Positions 8,012 to 17,350 of a DNA stretch of 64,000 nucleotides are shown here, piece by piece. Position 1 is the stretch's first letter; each line of letters opens with the position of its first letter. A program made the translations under genes and the position numbers. A model generated the notes under the pieces. It ran no database searches, was not told the DNA's origin, and saw nothing but the letters and a program-made list of their open reading frames with translations. Origin of the DNA: Mesonia maritima (GTDB lineage: Bacteria; Bacteroidota; Bacteroidia; Flavobacteriales; Flavobacteriaceae); NCBI RefSeq assembly GCF_042433895.1, contig NZ_JBHLUA010000027.1:62001-126000 (forward strand), read 5' to 3'.

Positions 8012-9466
8012 TTATAATAAAGGCGCCCAAAGTCTACTAAACGATTCTTTTAAGCGTTCGTTCAACGGTCGGTTTAACCAATCTTCCATTTTTACTTTAT
8101 CGCAATGTTCAATATCTTCTTCAAAAATTTGAACCATTTTTTTACTGAAATCTTTATTATAAACTAAGGCATTTATTTCAAAATTAATTTCGAAACTGCG
8201 GTAATCCATATTTGAAGTTCCCACGGTTGAAAAAATATCGTCGATCACCATGGTTTTTGCGTGAACCATTCCTTTACAATAATGATAAACTTCAATTCCA
8301 GACTCTAATAAATCTAGAATGTATGAATTGGTTGCATATTTTGCCGCCCAACTGTCGCCAGTTTTTGGTACCAGAATTTTAATCTTCACTCCTCTTCTAC
8401 TCGCTGTTTTTAAAGCCGTAAGAATTTGATCATTCGGAATAAAATAAGGCGTTGTAATATTTATATATTTTTCAGCTCCATTAATTGCGGTAAAAATGGC
8501 TTCCATAATATGTGGATAATCTGAATCTGGACCACTTGCTGAAATTTGTACAGGAACTTCTCCACAATCATCTAATTGCGGAAAAAATTCATCTATAATT
8601 TCTATTTCTTGTTCAGAAACAAAATTCCAATTTAGAAGAAAGTGACTTTGTAAAGATTTAACCGCGTTTCCTTCAATTCGTAAATGTGTATCACGCCAAT
8701 AACCGGTATTATTGGGGTTTACATATTCATCACAAACATTTACACCTCCAACGTAACCCACTTTACCATCGATTATTACAATTTTACGATGGTCTCTATA
8801 ATTTAATTTTCGAGTTAAGTTAGGAAACCAAACCGGCATAAAAGGGAATGATTCTATTCCGCAGGCTTTCATTTTTTTTACGCCTTCGCCACTTAATTGA
8901 CTCCCGACATAATCATAATTTACCCGAACTTTCACTCCTTCCTTCGCTTTTTCACATAAAATATTGATAAGTTCAGAACCAATTTTATCGTAATTCAAAA
9001 TGTAATATTCTAAATGAATATGGTGCTTTGCTTTTTTTAAATCTTCAAATAAAGATTCAAACTTTTTTTCACCATTAATAAGAATTTTCACATCGTTCCC
9101 AAAGGTTAATGGCTTTTTTTGATTATTCTGGAGCAGCTTTACAATATTTACTTTATTCCCTAAAAAATCATCCTCATAATTTTCTAAACGAAATTTATTC
9201 AGCAATAATTTATTTTCCCATTTTTTAACCGTTTTGTTATCAAAAACCTTTTTCCGTTTAAACATTTTATCTTTTCGATATTCTTGCCCGAAAAAGAAAT
9301 AAATGAGTAAGCCTATAAAAGGTAAAACTACCAACGCGAGAATATAAGAAACCGTAGTAACAGGGTTTCGGTTATTTAAAATAATAAATAACGCCGTCCC
9401 AATGGCTATTATATAGTTAACAATTAAGAGTGAAAATAGAATGTTTTGCTGAATAAAATCTATCAT
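8012..9466 (-). CDS. cls: Cardiolipin synthase (phospholipase D family)
   Basis: A 484-residue enzyme that forms cardiolipin from phosphatidylglycerol in the inner membrane. Two N-terminal membrane helices (residues ~8-28 and 40-60) precede two PLD domains. HKD motifs are complete: HRKIVIID around residue 226 and HAKTMVIDD around residue 402, each followed by the expected glycine/serine-rich stretch (GYVGGVN, GTSNMD). Its ATG shares a base with the stop of the upstream lytic transglycosylase gene, so the two are coupled. Confidence 0.92.
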   Translation of the reverse strand: MIDFIQQNILFSLLIVNYIIAIGTALFIILNNRNPVTTVSYILALVVLPFIGLLIYFFFGQEYRKDKMFKRKKVFDNKTVKKWENKLLLNKFRLENYEDDFLGNKVNIVKLLQNNQKKPLTFGNDVKILINGEKKFESLFEDLKKAKHHIHLEYYILNYDKIGSELINILCEKAKEGVKVRVNYDYVGSQLSGEGVKKMKACGIESFPFMPVWFPNLTRKLNYRDHRKIVIIDGKVGYVGGVNVCDEYVNPNNTGYWRDTHLRIEGNAVKSLQSHFLLNWNFVSEQEIEIIDEFFPQLDDCGEVPVQISASGPDSDYPHIMEAIFTAINGAEKYINITTPYFIPNDQILTALKTASRRGVKIKILVPKTGDSWAAKYATNSYILDLLESGIEVYHYCKGMVHAKTMVIDDIFSTVGTSNMDYRSFEINFEINALVYNKDFSKKMVQIFEEDIEHCDKVKMEDWLNRPLNERLKESFSRLWAPLL

Positions 9467-10419
9467 TAAGGCTGGTAAGTGTAAGATCCTTTTTCTGGAA
9501 TCTTAAGTTGATATAATTTCCTAGATCGGTTATTTAAATGCGCTTCACGAAGCCAAGGATTATGGATTTTTAAGATTTTATAATTAATGCCAAACTCTTT
9601 CGCGAATTGTGCAAAATTAGAAACCGCGGTATCTACCGAAACTTCTTTTGTTTCAACTAAAGAATACATATCTTTTTCAGTAAAATTGAAACCATATTTT
9701 TCGGGATTTCCTAAAATTTCTTTTAAAGCTAAAATTCTAAAAACATAGCGTTCGGTTTCTGAACCTAAAAGTAAATCGTAATAATCATTCACCTCTTGAC
9801 GTTCTTGCTGTTTAGAAATCCCGTAATTTCCTGCATTATATGCCGCAGCGGCTAACGTCCACGTTCCGAAGCGTTCTTTCGCATCTTTTAAATACTGGCA
9901 AGCTGCTTCGGTTGCTTTTTCAATATGGTAACGTTCATCTACATTATCATTTACTTCTAAACCGTTTTCTTCGGCGGCAGCTTCCATAAGTTGCCAAAAA
10001 CCAGTAGCTCCGGCGGGAGAAACAATTTGTGTAAGTCCACTCTCGGCAACAGCTAAATATTTAAAATCATCTGGAACGCCGTTTTTCTCTAAAATCGGTT
10101 CGATTATAGGAAAATATTTATGCGCTCTTTTAATTAATAGTAATCCATTAGATTGCCAATATGTATTCACTAAAAGTTCACGATCCATACGTTCGTGAAT
10201 ATCAGAATTTTCTACCGGAACTTTCTCTCCTGCAAAATTTAAATTTTCAGGTAATGGCAACGCGTACACATTATAATCTTGCACAGCGCTATCGGGATCT
10301 TCTGTATTTTTTTGTGGGTTTCTATTTGTTGTAGAAAAACTGGATTGTACGGCTTGAATTCCTAAGCCTACTATAAAAATAATTCCAATAAAACTCAGTA
10401 TATTTTTCAATCGTTTCAT
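9466..10419 (-). CDS. Membrane-anchored lytic transglycosylase (SLT family)
   Basis: A 317-residue protein with one N-terminal membrane anchor (residues ~8-24) and a periplasmic SLT domain at about 95-200. The catalytic glutamate is in FKYLAVAESGL (about E126), followed by SPAGATGFWQLM and AAAAYNAGNYG, the MltD/Slt signature set. It would cleave peptidoglycan with formation of anhydro-muramic ends. No LysM repeat is evident in the C-terminal ~100 residues, unlike MltD. Transcribed with cls. Confidence 0.87.
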   Translation of the reverse strand: MKRLKNILSFIGIIFIVGLGIQAVQSSFSTTNRNPQKNTEDPDSAVQDYNVYALPLPENLNFAGEKVPVENSDIHERMDRELLVNTYWQSNGLLLIKRAHKYFPIIEPILEKNGVPDDFKYLAVAESGLTQIVSPAGATGFWQLMEAAAEENGLEVNDNVDERYHIEKATEAACQYLKDAKERFGTWTLAAAAYNAGNYGISKQQERQEVNDYYDLLLGSETERYVFRILALKEILGNPEKYGFNFTEKDMYSLVETKEVSVDTAVSNFAQFAKEFGINYKILKIHNPWLREAHLNNRSRKLYQLKIPEKGSYTYQP

Positions 10420-10456
10420 ATGCTTTCTTTTTTAGGAAAGATATTAAATATCTTTC

Positions 10457-11140
10457 TTATTCTGCAAGTTTTCCTTCTGAAATTAAACTTGGTAAATGCT
10501 CGTTAAACCAGCGAAAACGATTAATAATCATAACGTGCGTTCCGCCGGGAATAATAATACAATCCTTTATATTTTTTAATGGAAAAATCACATCGTGATC
10601 ACCATGAATATGAATGGTATTGGGTAATGGTTTTTCTTGATTCCAACAAACCATTTTTTCAATCGCCCAATCTAAGTATTGTTTTTCACTAACCGACATA
10701 TATTTTTTATAAAGTTTAATTCTTTTTTTAGCAAATTCTCCTACGGGAAATTTCTCTAAAAGTCCTACGTAACCTGCTAAACTTGTCGGTAAAATTTTAT
10801 ACAATTTTGTTTTTCGCGCAAATTTCATTCTACTAGGAAGTTCATCCCTAGATTTTACCGTAGAAATTAAAATTAGTCGCTTTACAGAAATGAGTTTACT
10901 TATTTCCTGAACAATTACACCACCGAACGAGACCCCGATTAGCACCGGATTTTCATGCTTAATTTCCGCTAAAATTCGAATGGCATAATCTTTTAAACTT
11001 TCATTTTTTTCGGGTATTTTCCAAGCCAACCAATGTACTTCATATTCGGTTTCAGGTAATTTTATAAATTCAAAAATCGAAGGGTTTGCCGCCATTCCCG
11101 GCATAAAATATACGTGAGTCAAGCTTTTTTCTTGCTTCAT
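10457..11140 (-). CDS. Alpha/beta hydrolase
   Basis: A 227-residue alpha/beta hydrolase. It opens with VYFMPGMAANPS (oxyanion region). The nucleophile elbow GVSFGG places Ser at about residue 71, an acidic residue lies in HIHGDHDVIFP near 181-183, and the catalytic His is in GGTHVM near 202. The substrate cannot be told. It precedes the lytic transglycosylase gene by 37 bases on the same strand, so co-transcription is possible. Confidence 0.78.
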   Translation of the reverse strand: MKQEKSLTHVYFMPGMAANPSIFEFIKLPETEYEVHWLAWKIPEKNESLKDYAIRILAEIKHENPVLIGVSFGGVIVQEISKLISVKRLILISTVKSRDELPSRMKFARKTKLYKILPTSLAGYVGLLEKFPVGEFAKKRIKLYKKYMSVSEKQYLDWAIEKMVCWNQEKPLPNTIHIHGDHDVIFPLKNIKDCIIIPGGTHVMIINRFRWFNEHLPSLISEGKLAE

Positions 11141-11242
11141 TTTAACAGCGATATAACAGAAAGTTAGCCAGATATGCGCTAACTTTACGGGTACAAAATT
11201 ATTAGTTTAAATATAATATAAATCACGATAAAGGTTAAATAA

Positions 11243-11959
11243 ATGCGAAAAGTTGTTCACCCGTCTCACACAAGAGGTTCAGCGAATTTTGGTTGGCTAG
11301 AAGCGAATTATTCATTCAGTTTTGCAAATTTCTTTAATCCTGAGCGAATTCAATTTGGAATGTTGCGCGTTTTAAATGATGATGTTATTGCAGGCGGAAT
11401 GGGTTTTGGCAAACATCCGCACGAAAATATGGAAATTATTACCATTCCTTTAGAAGGTGCGCTTCAGCATAAAGATTCGATGGGAAATGAAGGCGTAATT
11501 CATGCAGGAGAAATTCAGGTTATGAGTGCCGGAACCGGAGTTGAACACAGCGAATTTAATGCGAGTAAATCTGAAAAAGCAAATACTTTACAAATTTGGG
11601 TTTTTGCTGAAAAAGATGGCGTTCAACCACGTTACGATCAACGAAAGTTTAATTTTGAAAATCATAAAAACGAATTAGTTACAGTGGTTTCTCCAAAAGA
11701 TGATAATGATGGTGATGCGGTTTGGGTTCACCAACAAACTTATTTTAATTTAGGAGAAATAGAAGCCGGAAAAAAAATTGATTATAAACTCCATAATAAT
11801 TCGCACGGCGCTTATATTTTTCTAATTTCAGGAGAAATAGAAGTTGCCGATGAAACCCTTAAAAAAAGAGACGCTATCGGACTTTGGGAAACAGAGAAAA
11901 TTGATATCAGCATTCTTAAAGATGCCAAAATTTTACTAATTGAAGTTCCGATGAACTAA
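11243..11959 (+). CDS. Pirin family protein
   Basis: A 238-residue bicupin. The N-terminal cupin carries the metal set HPHENMEIITIP (His58, His60), TGVEHSE (His102, Glu104) and the LEGALQHKDSMG strand typical of pirin/YhhW. Members include quercetin 2,3-dioxygenases and redox-sensitive regulators; the actual role here is unknown. The C-terminal cupin (YKLHNNSHGAYIFLISGEI) has no obvious metal site, as is usual. A small GNAT gene follows 11 bases downstream. Confidence 0.88.
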   Translation: MRKVVHPSHTRGSANFGWLEANYSFSFANFFNPERIQFGMLRVLNDDVIAGGMGFGKHPHENMEIITIPLEGALQHKDSMGNEGVIHAGEIQVMSAGTGVEHSEFNASKSEKANTLQIWVFAEKDGVQPRYDQRKFNFENHKNELVTVVSPKDDNDGDAVWVHQQTYFNLGEIEAGKKIDYKLHNNSHGAYIFLISGEIEVADETLKKRDAIGLWETEKIDISILKDAKILLIEVPMN

Positions 11960-11969
11960 ATAATATCCC

Positions 11970-12275
11970 ATGGAAAATGAAACATTTGAAATTAAAGACA
12001 ACGAATTTTTACGTCAATTTGAAGCAACGATTGAAGATGAATTTGTAAAATTGGAATACTCTGACCAAGAGCGTAAAATTTTTCTATCTAAACTTGAAAT
12101 GAGTGAAGAGTTAAGAGAAAAAGGCTATCAAGAACAATTTCTTACCCAAGTTTTTGATTATATTGAAAAAAAGGGACGACTAAAAATAATTCCGAATAGT
12201 AAAGAAGTAAAACGTTTTTTTAAAGCGAATAAAGAAAAATATAGCGACTTAATTCCAATAGGAATAAGCTTTTAA
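11970..12275 (+). CDS. Small GNAT-like protein (Acetyltransf_CG type), degenerate
   Basis: A 101-residue protein matching in outline the short YidJ/Acetyltransf_CG acetyltransferases: a beta-rich start (FVKLEYSDQERKIFLSKLEM), a helix (FLTQVFDYIEKKG), then LKIIPNSKEVKRFFKANKEKYSDLI. The usual acetyl-CoA loop (RGxGxG/A) reads ELREKGYQEQ, and the cysteine often seen before the last helix is absent, so catalytic activity is uncertain. It follows pirin as part of one unit and overlaps the convergent mtaB gene by 4 bases. Confidence 0.6.
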   Translation: MENETFEIKDNEFLRQFEATIEDEFVKLEYSDQERKIFLSKLEMSEELREKGYQEQFLTQVFDYIEKKGRLKIIPNSKEVKRFFKANKEKYSDLIPIGISF

Positions 12276-13615
12276 GCTATCGCCACTTCTTCATTCACAA
12301 ACTCAAACCGAACTAAACCATCTTCATCAATTTCGGTTAATTTTACTTGATGTAACGTATTTATAAATTCAGGATTCCAAGGCATTTTTACTTTTACATA
12401 ATTTTCAGTAAAACCGTGAATATAGCCTTCTTTGTTTTCCCCTTCAAAAAGTACTTCTAGCGTATTCCCTAACTGACTTTCATAAAAGGCTCGGCGTTTT
12501 TTTGCTGACAAACCACGCAACATTTTACTGCGCTTTTTTCTAACTTTCGTCGGTACAACACCATCCATTTCTGCAGCTGGCGTATTCGCTCTTTCGGAAT
12601 ACGTGAAAACGTGCAAATAAGAAATATCTAATTCATTTAAAAAATTATAGGTTTCTAAAAAACGTTCGTCTGTTTCGCCGGGAAAACCTACAATTACATC
12701 AACGCCAATACATGCGTTTGGCATTGTCTTTTTGATTTCTTCAACACGATTTACGTATAATTCGCGCATATAACGGCGACGCATTAATTTTAGCAAATCA
12801 TTGCTTCCACTTTGCAACGGAATATGAAAATGAGGTACAAAGGTGTCACTTTCAGCAACAAAATCTATGGTTTCATTTTTTAAAAGATTAGGCTCGATAG
12901 AAGAAATTCGCAGCCGCTCAATCCCGTCGACTTCATCTAAAGCTTTTACCAAATCTAAAAACGTATGCTCGTGCTTTTTATTACCAAATTCTCCTTTACC
13001 GTAATCACCAATATTTACGCCGGTTAACACAATTTCTTTAATTCCTTGTTCAGAAATTTCTTGCGCGTTTTGTAAAACATTTTCTAATTTATCGCTTCTG
13101 GAAATTCCTCTCGCCAACGGAATGGTACAATATGTGCATTTATAATCGCAACCGTCTTGAACTTTCAAAAAAGCGCGTGTTCTATCGCCAATGGAATACG
13201 AACCGACATAAAAATCGGCTTCTCCGATTTCGCAAGAATGTACTTCGCCAAAATCATTTTTGGTAAGATCGTTTAAATAGTCCGTGATTTTAAATTTTTC
13301 CGTCGCACCTAACACCAAATCTACCCCATTTACATCGGCTAATTCTTCGGGTTTTAATTGCGCGTAACAGCCAATCGCGATAATGAAAGCTTCTTCATTT
13401 TTCTTTTGCGCTTGCTTTACAATAGTTTTAAAACGTTTATCGGCATTTTCGGTAACGCTACACGTATTTATCACATAAATATCTGCTATTTCTGAAAAAT
13501 CGACACGCTTAAAACCTTCATTTTCAAAAGAACGAGCAATAGTTGATGTTTCAGAAAAATTTAATTTACAACCCAAGGTGTAAAATGCAACGTTTTTATT
13601 TTCATTTCTATTCAT
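12272..13615 (-). CDS. mtaB: tRNA t6A37 methylthiotransferase MtaB
   Basis: A 447-residue radical-SAM enzyme that converts t6A37 to ms2t6A37 in ANN-decoding tRNAs. The N-terminal UPF0004 domain has its three cysteines at about 16 (TLGCKLNF), 52 (INTCSVTE) and 83 (IGCYAQ). The radical-SAM CxxxCxxC is CDYKCTYC (156/160/163). A C-terminal TRAM-like region follows (LGNTLEVLFEG). The lack of a MiaB-type N-terminus and the TLGCKLN opening favour MtaB over MiaB or RimO. A -7 promoter element lies at 13706-13713. Confidence 0.92.
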   Translation of the reverse strand: MNRNENKNVAFYTLGCKLNFSETSTIARSFENEGFKRVDFSEIADIYVINTCSVTENADKRFKTIVKQAQKKNEEAFIIAIGCYAQLKPEELADVNGVDLVLGATEKFKITDYLNDLTKNDFGEVHSCEIGEADFYVGSYSIGDRTRAFLKVQDGCDYKCTYCTIPLARGISRSDKLENVLQNAQEISEQGIKEIVLTGVNIGDYGKGEFGNKKHEHTFLDLVKALDEVDGIERLRISSIEPNLLKNETIDFVAESDTFVPHFHIPLQSGSNDLLKLMRRRYMRELYVNRVEEIKKTMPNACIGVDVIVGFPGETDERFLETYNFLNELDISYLHVFTYSERANTPAAEMDGVVPTKVRKKRSKMLRGLSAKKRRAFYESQLGNTLEVLFEGENKEGYIHGFTENYVKVKMPWNPEFINTLHQVKLTEIDEDGLVRFEFVNEEVAIA

Positions 13616-13705
13616 AAAGCAAACGGCTCCTTTCGTAATCTTTTACTATTATTGTAATGGTTTCAAAAGAAAATTTCAAGTAAATAAAATCTTCAAAAAC
13701 GGGTG

Positions 13706-13713
13706 CAAATATA
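13706..13713 (-). promoter_or_regulatory. mtaB promoter, -7 element
   Basis: TATATTTG on the minus strand, a perfect TAnnTTTG, about 90 bases upstream of the mtaB ATG. No clear -33 TTG. Confidence 0.5.
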
Positions 13714-13740
13714 CCACCTAAAATCGGCATAAGAAAATTG

Positions 13741-15354
13741 ATGAAATTCATTAACAAAATAAGAATCAAATACTTAGTTATTTTCAGTTTAATTTTTGCA
13801 TTTATAAGTTGTAAAAATGAGACTAAAAAAAATAGAGAACATCTTGTTTTTCGCTACAACGAACATGCGAATATTACTTCACTGGATCCGACTTTTGCCA
13901 AAGACCAGCGCAATATTTGGCCTTGTAATCAATTGTATAACGGCTTGGTTCAACTGGACGACAGCTTAACTATTCAACCAGATTTAGCAAAAAAATGGTC
14001 GATTTCTGAAGATGCAAAAACCTATACTTTTTTTCTTCGAGACGATGTTTTCTTTCATAAACATAAAATCTTCGGAAAAAATAAAACTCGAAAAGTTACT
14101 TCTGAGGATGTTGTTTTCAGTTTAAAAAGATTAACCGATCCTAAAATTGCTTCGCCCGGAAGTTGGGTGATGCAAAATGTTTCCACTATTTCTGCTGAAA
14201 ATGATTCTGTTGTAAAAATTGAATTGTCACAACCTTTCCCTGCATTTTTAGGCTTACTTTCTATGAAATATTGTTCGGTAATTCCTACGGAAATGAAAAA
14301 ATTAGATTTTAGAGAAAACCCGATTGGCACCGGACCTTTTAAATTTAAACGCTGGGAAGCTAACGAAAAATTAGTCTTCAGAAAAAATAATCTTTATTTT
14401 GAAACTGATAAAAATAGTAAGCAACTCCCCTATTTAGAAGCGATTGCTATTACTTTTTTACCCGATAAACAAAGTGAATTTTTACAATTTGCTCAAGGAA
14501 ATATCGATTTTTTAAGCGGTTTAGATCCTTCTTATAAAGATGAATTATTAAGCGTTCGCGGAAAGTTACGTGAGAAATATGCTTCGCGTGTAAATATGTT
14601 AACCGCGCCTTATTTAAATACGGAATATTTAGGAATTTATCTCGACAGCAAAACCGACGAAGTAAATGCCGAAAAAATTCGACAAGCTATAAATTACGGA
14701 TTTAATCGGGAAACGATGATTACTTATTTACGAAATGGAATTGGAACGCCAGCAAATCAAGGTTTTATTCCAAAAGGTTTACCAGGTTTTTCTTCTAAAA
14801 TTTACTACGACTATAATCCGGAAAAAGCGAAAAAACTCATTAACGATTATAAAGAAAATACCGGAAATTCAAATCCTGAAATCAGTATAAGCACCAATGC
14901 GCAATATTTAGATTTATGTGAATACATTCAGCGTGAATTGCAAAAAATTGGGTTGACGGTAAATATTGATGTGATGCCGCCTTCTACACTTCGTCAACAG
15001 CGTTCTGCCGGAAAGTTGGACATTTTTAGAGCAAGCTGGATTGCCGATTATCCTGATGCTGAAAATTATTTATCTCTTTTTTACAGTGAAAATTTTTCGC
15101 CCAACGGACCGAATTACACCCATTTTAAAAATGAAACTTTCGATGAATTATATGAAGAAGCTATAAATACATCTTCCGCTGAAAAGCGTGTTTTACTTTA
15201 TAAAAAAATGGATTCTATTATCATGAAAAACGCACCGGTTGTTCCTCTATATTATGATGAAGTTATTCGTTTTACACAAAAAAATATAAATGGTTTAGGT
15301 ATAAATCCAATTAACTTATTGGATTTAAAAAGGGTTAAAAAAGAGAAAAACTAA
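13741..15354 (+). CDS. Peptide-type ABC transporter substrate-binding lipoprotein (SBP family 5)
   Basis: A 537-residue lipoprotein. The signal helix ends in FAFISC, giving a lipidated Cys near residue 25. The mature protein has the SBP_bac_5 features: YNEHANITSLDPTFA, QLYNGLVQLD, a YTFFLRDDVFFH strand, GTGPFKF, and a C-terminal PDAENYLSLFYS segment that closes the peptide site. It resembles DppA/OppA/MppA binders of oligopeptides. No permease or ATPase gene is adjacent, so the transporter partner must be elsewhere. The ATG at 13741 is preferred to the in-frame TTG just before it. Confidence 0.88.
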   Translation: MKFINKIRIKYLVIFSLIFAFISCKNETKKNREHLVFRYNEHANITSLDPTFAKDQRNIWPCNQLYNGLVQLDDSLTIQPDLAKKWSISEDAKTYTFFLRDDVFFHKHKIFGKNKTRKVTSEDVVFSLKRLTDPKIASPGSWVMQNVSTISAENDSVVKIELSQPFPAFLGLLSMKYCSVIPTEMKKLDFRENPIGTGPFKFKRWEANEKLVFRKNNLYFETDKNSKQLPYLEAIAITFLPDKQSEFLQFAQGNIDFLSGLDPSYKDELLSVRGKLREKYASRVNMLTAPYLNTEYLGIYLDSKTDEVNAEKIRQAINYGFNRETMITYLRNGIGTPANQGFIPKGLPGFSSKIYYDYNPEKAKKLINDYKENTGNSNPEISISTNAQYLDLCEYIQRELQKIGLTVNIDVMPPSTLRQQRSAGKLDIFRASWIADYPDAENYLSLFYSENFSPNGPNYTHFKNETFDELYEEAINTSSAEKRVLLYKKMDSIIMKNAPVVPLYYDEVIRFTQKNINGLGINPINLLDLKRVKKEKN

Positions 15355-15779
15355 TTTACTTTAGAAAAGCAACGTAAACAATTTTCTTGTGATGACCTTT
15401 TTAGTTTCGGCTGAAATTTTTGCCAAGTAGTTTTTAGAACTGAATCTTTTACATATGAAAACTGAAATAAAGTTTCATTTTTATCTAAATTATCTTCACT
15501 AGAAAGAGATTTTATAGACAATTTTTCCCCTTCTATTTTTCCGTAAACAGCTATATCTACAAAAGTTTGTTGACCGTTAATTTTTAAATTGCCATAGATT
15601 TTTTCATCAGCCAGAGAATCTAACTTTAATTCCCAATTCATTACTTGATAATAATCAGCAAGTGCTTTTACTGGTTCTTCAAAAAATAAATAATTTCCTT
15701 TCCATTTCTGTAAATTATTTTTTTCACAGGAAGTAAAAGTTAACAAAAAGAGTATGAAAAAAATATTTAAAACTTTCAC
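15351..15779 (-). CDS. Hypothetical lipoprotein
   Basis: A 142-residue protein with an N-terminal lipobox (LLTFTSC, Cys about 18). The mature part begins KWKGNYLFFE and is mostly beta-strand (WELKLDSL, IYGNLKINGQQTFVDIAVYGKIEG), like small lipid-anchored beta proteins. It ends with a pair of cysteines (NCLRCF). It overlaps the convergent SBP gene by 4 bases and sits 8 bases downstream of mltG, so it may be the last gene of the dapF-GNAT-mltG unit. Function unknown. Confidence 0.65.
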   Translation of the reverse strand: MKVLNIFFILFLLTFTSCEKNNLQKWKGNYLFFEEPVKALADYYQVMNWELKLDSLADEKIYGNLKINGQQTFVDIAVYGKIEGEKLSIKSLSSEDNLDKNETLFQFSYVKDSVLKTTWQKFQPKLKRSSQENCLRCFSKVN

Positions 15780-15786
15780 TTAAAAA

Positions 15787-16830
15787 TTATCGATTAATTC
15801 CCATTTTATTAATCCATCGTACATAAGCTTGTCGGTTTACATTGTGTTGATGTAATGATTTCGCGAATTTATGATAGCCTGGGTTTTCTGGATCGGCAAC
15901 AAAATATAAATAGTCGTGATTTTCATAATTCAATACCGCTTCAATAGAAGAAATATCAGGCATCGTAATTGGTCCCGGGGGTAATTCTCGATACATATAC
16001 GTATTATACGGAGAATCGACTTTTAAATCTTTATATAATACTCGTTTTATAACGGTATCAAAATCTTTATTTTGTTTTTTAACCGCGTAAATTACGGTTG
16101 GGTCGGCATCTAATTTTATCCCGCGTTTATAGCGATTCATGTAAACTCCGGCAACACGTTTTCGTTCGTCTATTTTCGCGGTTTCTTTTTGAACGATTGA
16201 GGCTAAAACATTTACCGACTTCGGATTCAAATTTAATTTTTCAGCCTTTTTGGTTCGGTTTTCATTCCAAAATCGATTGTATTCTTTTAGCATGCGCTCT
16301 TGAAATTCTTCTGCTGAAGTATTCCAATAAAATTCATATTGATTTGGAATATACATCGCAAGTGCATTTTCCTGTGTAAAATCATGTTCGGCTAAAAAAG
16401 TAGAATCACGCATGGTTTTCAATAACGATAAACTATCGGCTTCGATTTGTTCGGCAATTCTTCCGGCAAGATTTTCTATGCGTTCTTGATTATTGAAAAC
16501 TACTTTTACCGGTGTATTTTGACTACGAAGTGTATTAATCATTTCGTTATTATTCATTCCTTTTTTCAGAATAAATCTACCCGGTAAAATATTGTTTGCA
16601 TAACCTTTTCGGCGCGCAACAGCATCAAAAGTAGAAATATCATCAATTTTATGGCGCAATTGCTCAATAACCTCTTTATAATCGGCATCGGTTTTTACAT
16701 AAACATTTGTAGTTTGCTGTTCAAACTTTGTATTTGGAGCAAAAATGCTATTGTAAACATAATAACTGAAAATCCCTAGCCCGATTACGCCTAGCAGTGC
16801 AATAGCAAGAATTATTTTTTTAATATACAT
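15787..16830 (-). CDS. mltG: Endolytic murein transglycosylase MltG
   Basis: A 347-residue YceG-type enzyme that cuts nascent glycan strands at the inner membrane and so sets their length. One N-terminal membrane helix (residues ~5-27) precedes a LysM-like region, then the catalytic core: ASIVQKETAKIDERKRVAGV with the catalytic Glu at about 216, LDADPTVIYA, and LPPGPITMPDISSIEAVLNY. All expected motifs are present and the length is normal. The start overlaps the upstream GNAT gene by 11 bases. Confidence 0.95.
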   Translation of the reverse strand: MYIKKIILAIALLGVIGLGIFSYYVYNSIFAPNTKFEQQTTNVYVKTDADYKEVIEQLRHKIDDISTFDAVARRKGYANNILPGRFILKKGMNNNEMINTLRSQNTPVKVVFNNQERIENLAGRIAEQIEADSLSLLKTMRDSTFLAEHDFTQENALAMYIPNQYEFYWNTSAEEFQERMLKEYNRFWNENRTKKAEKLNLNPKSVNVLASIVQKETAKIDERKRVAGVYMNRYKRGIKLDADPTVIYAVKKQNKDFDTVIKRVLYKDLKVDSPYNTYMYRELPPGPITMPDISSIEAVLNYENHDYLYFVADPENPGYHKFAKSLHQHNVNRQAYVRWINKMGINR

Positions 16831-17350
16831 TATTAATTAATTGGTATAAATATTCTGTTTTATATTTTCCATTGACTAAATTCCAGTCTTTTTTTTCGCC
16901 TGTTTTCACGAAACCTTGTTGCTGAAAAAGTTTCTGGCTAACTACATTTTCTTCAGAAACCCCGGCATAAACTTGATGCATTTTTAAATGCGAAAAAGCA
17001 TATTTACATAATAATTGTAAAGCTTCTGAACCTATTCCTTTTTGTCTATTTTCTTTTTCAGCAATTAAAATGCCAATTGCTGCACGATGATGTTGCGGTT
17101 CAAAATCAAAAATATCTATTAAACCTAAACTTTTTTGCTGAAAATCTTCGATAACCAAACGTAATTGCTTCACTTCAAAAATATCTAAATGCGCGTTTTC
17201 TAAATATTGCTTGATTAAAAATTTAGAATAAGGCGTTTGCGTAGAACTAAGTTCCCATAAATCTTCATTATTTTCGATTTCGTAAATAAATTCAAGATCT
17301 TCAGGTTCTAACGCCCTCAATTTTATATTTTTTCCTTGAAGTGTTAGCAT
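16820..17350 (-). CDS. GNAT family N-acetyltransferase (RimJ/RimL-like)
   Basis: A 176-residue GNAT. It opens with the RimL-type strand NIKLRALEPEDLEFIYEIENN, and the acetyl-CoA binding loop is ENRQKGIGSEALQLLCKYAF. The following VYAGVSEENVVSQKLFQQQGFVKTG is the standard motif B. The substrate is unknown; this subfamily acts on protein N-termini, polyamines or amino sugars. It overlaps dapF by 7 bases and mltG by 11, so the three genes are tightly coupled. Confidence 0.85.
   Translation of the reverse strand: MLTLQGKNIKLRALEPEDLEFIYEIENNEDLWELSSTQTPYSKFLIKQYLENAHLDIFEVKQLRLVIEDFQQKSLGLIDIFDFEPQHHRAAIGILIAEKENRQKGIGSEALQLLCKYAFSHLKMHQVYAGVSEENVVSQKLFQQQGFVKTGEKKDWNLVNGKYKTEYLYQLINNVY

Noticed and set aside
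16098..16379. Plus-strand ORF of 93 codons
   Set aside because: Antisense shadow within mltG.
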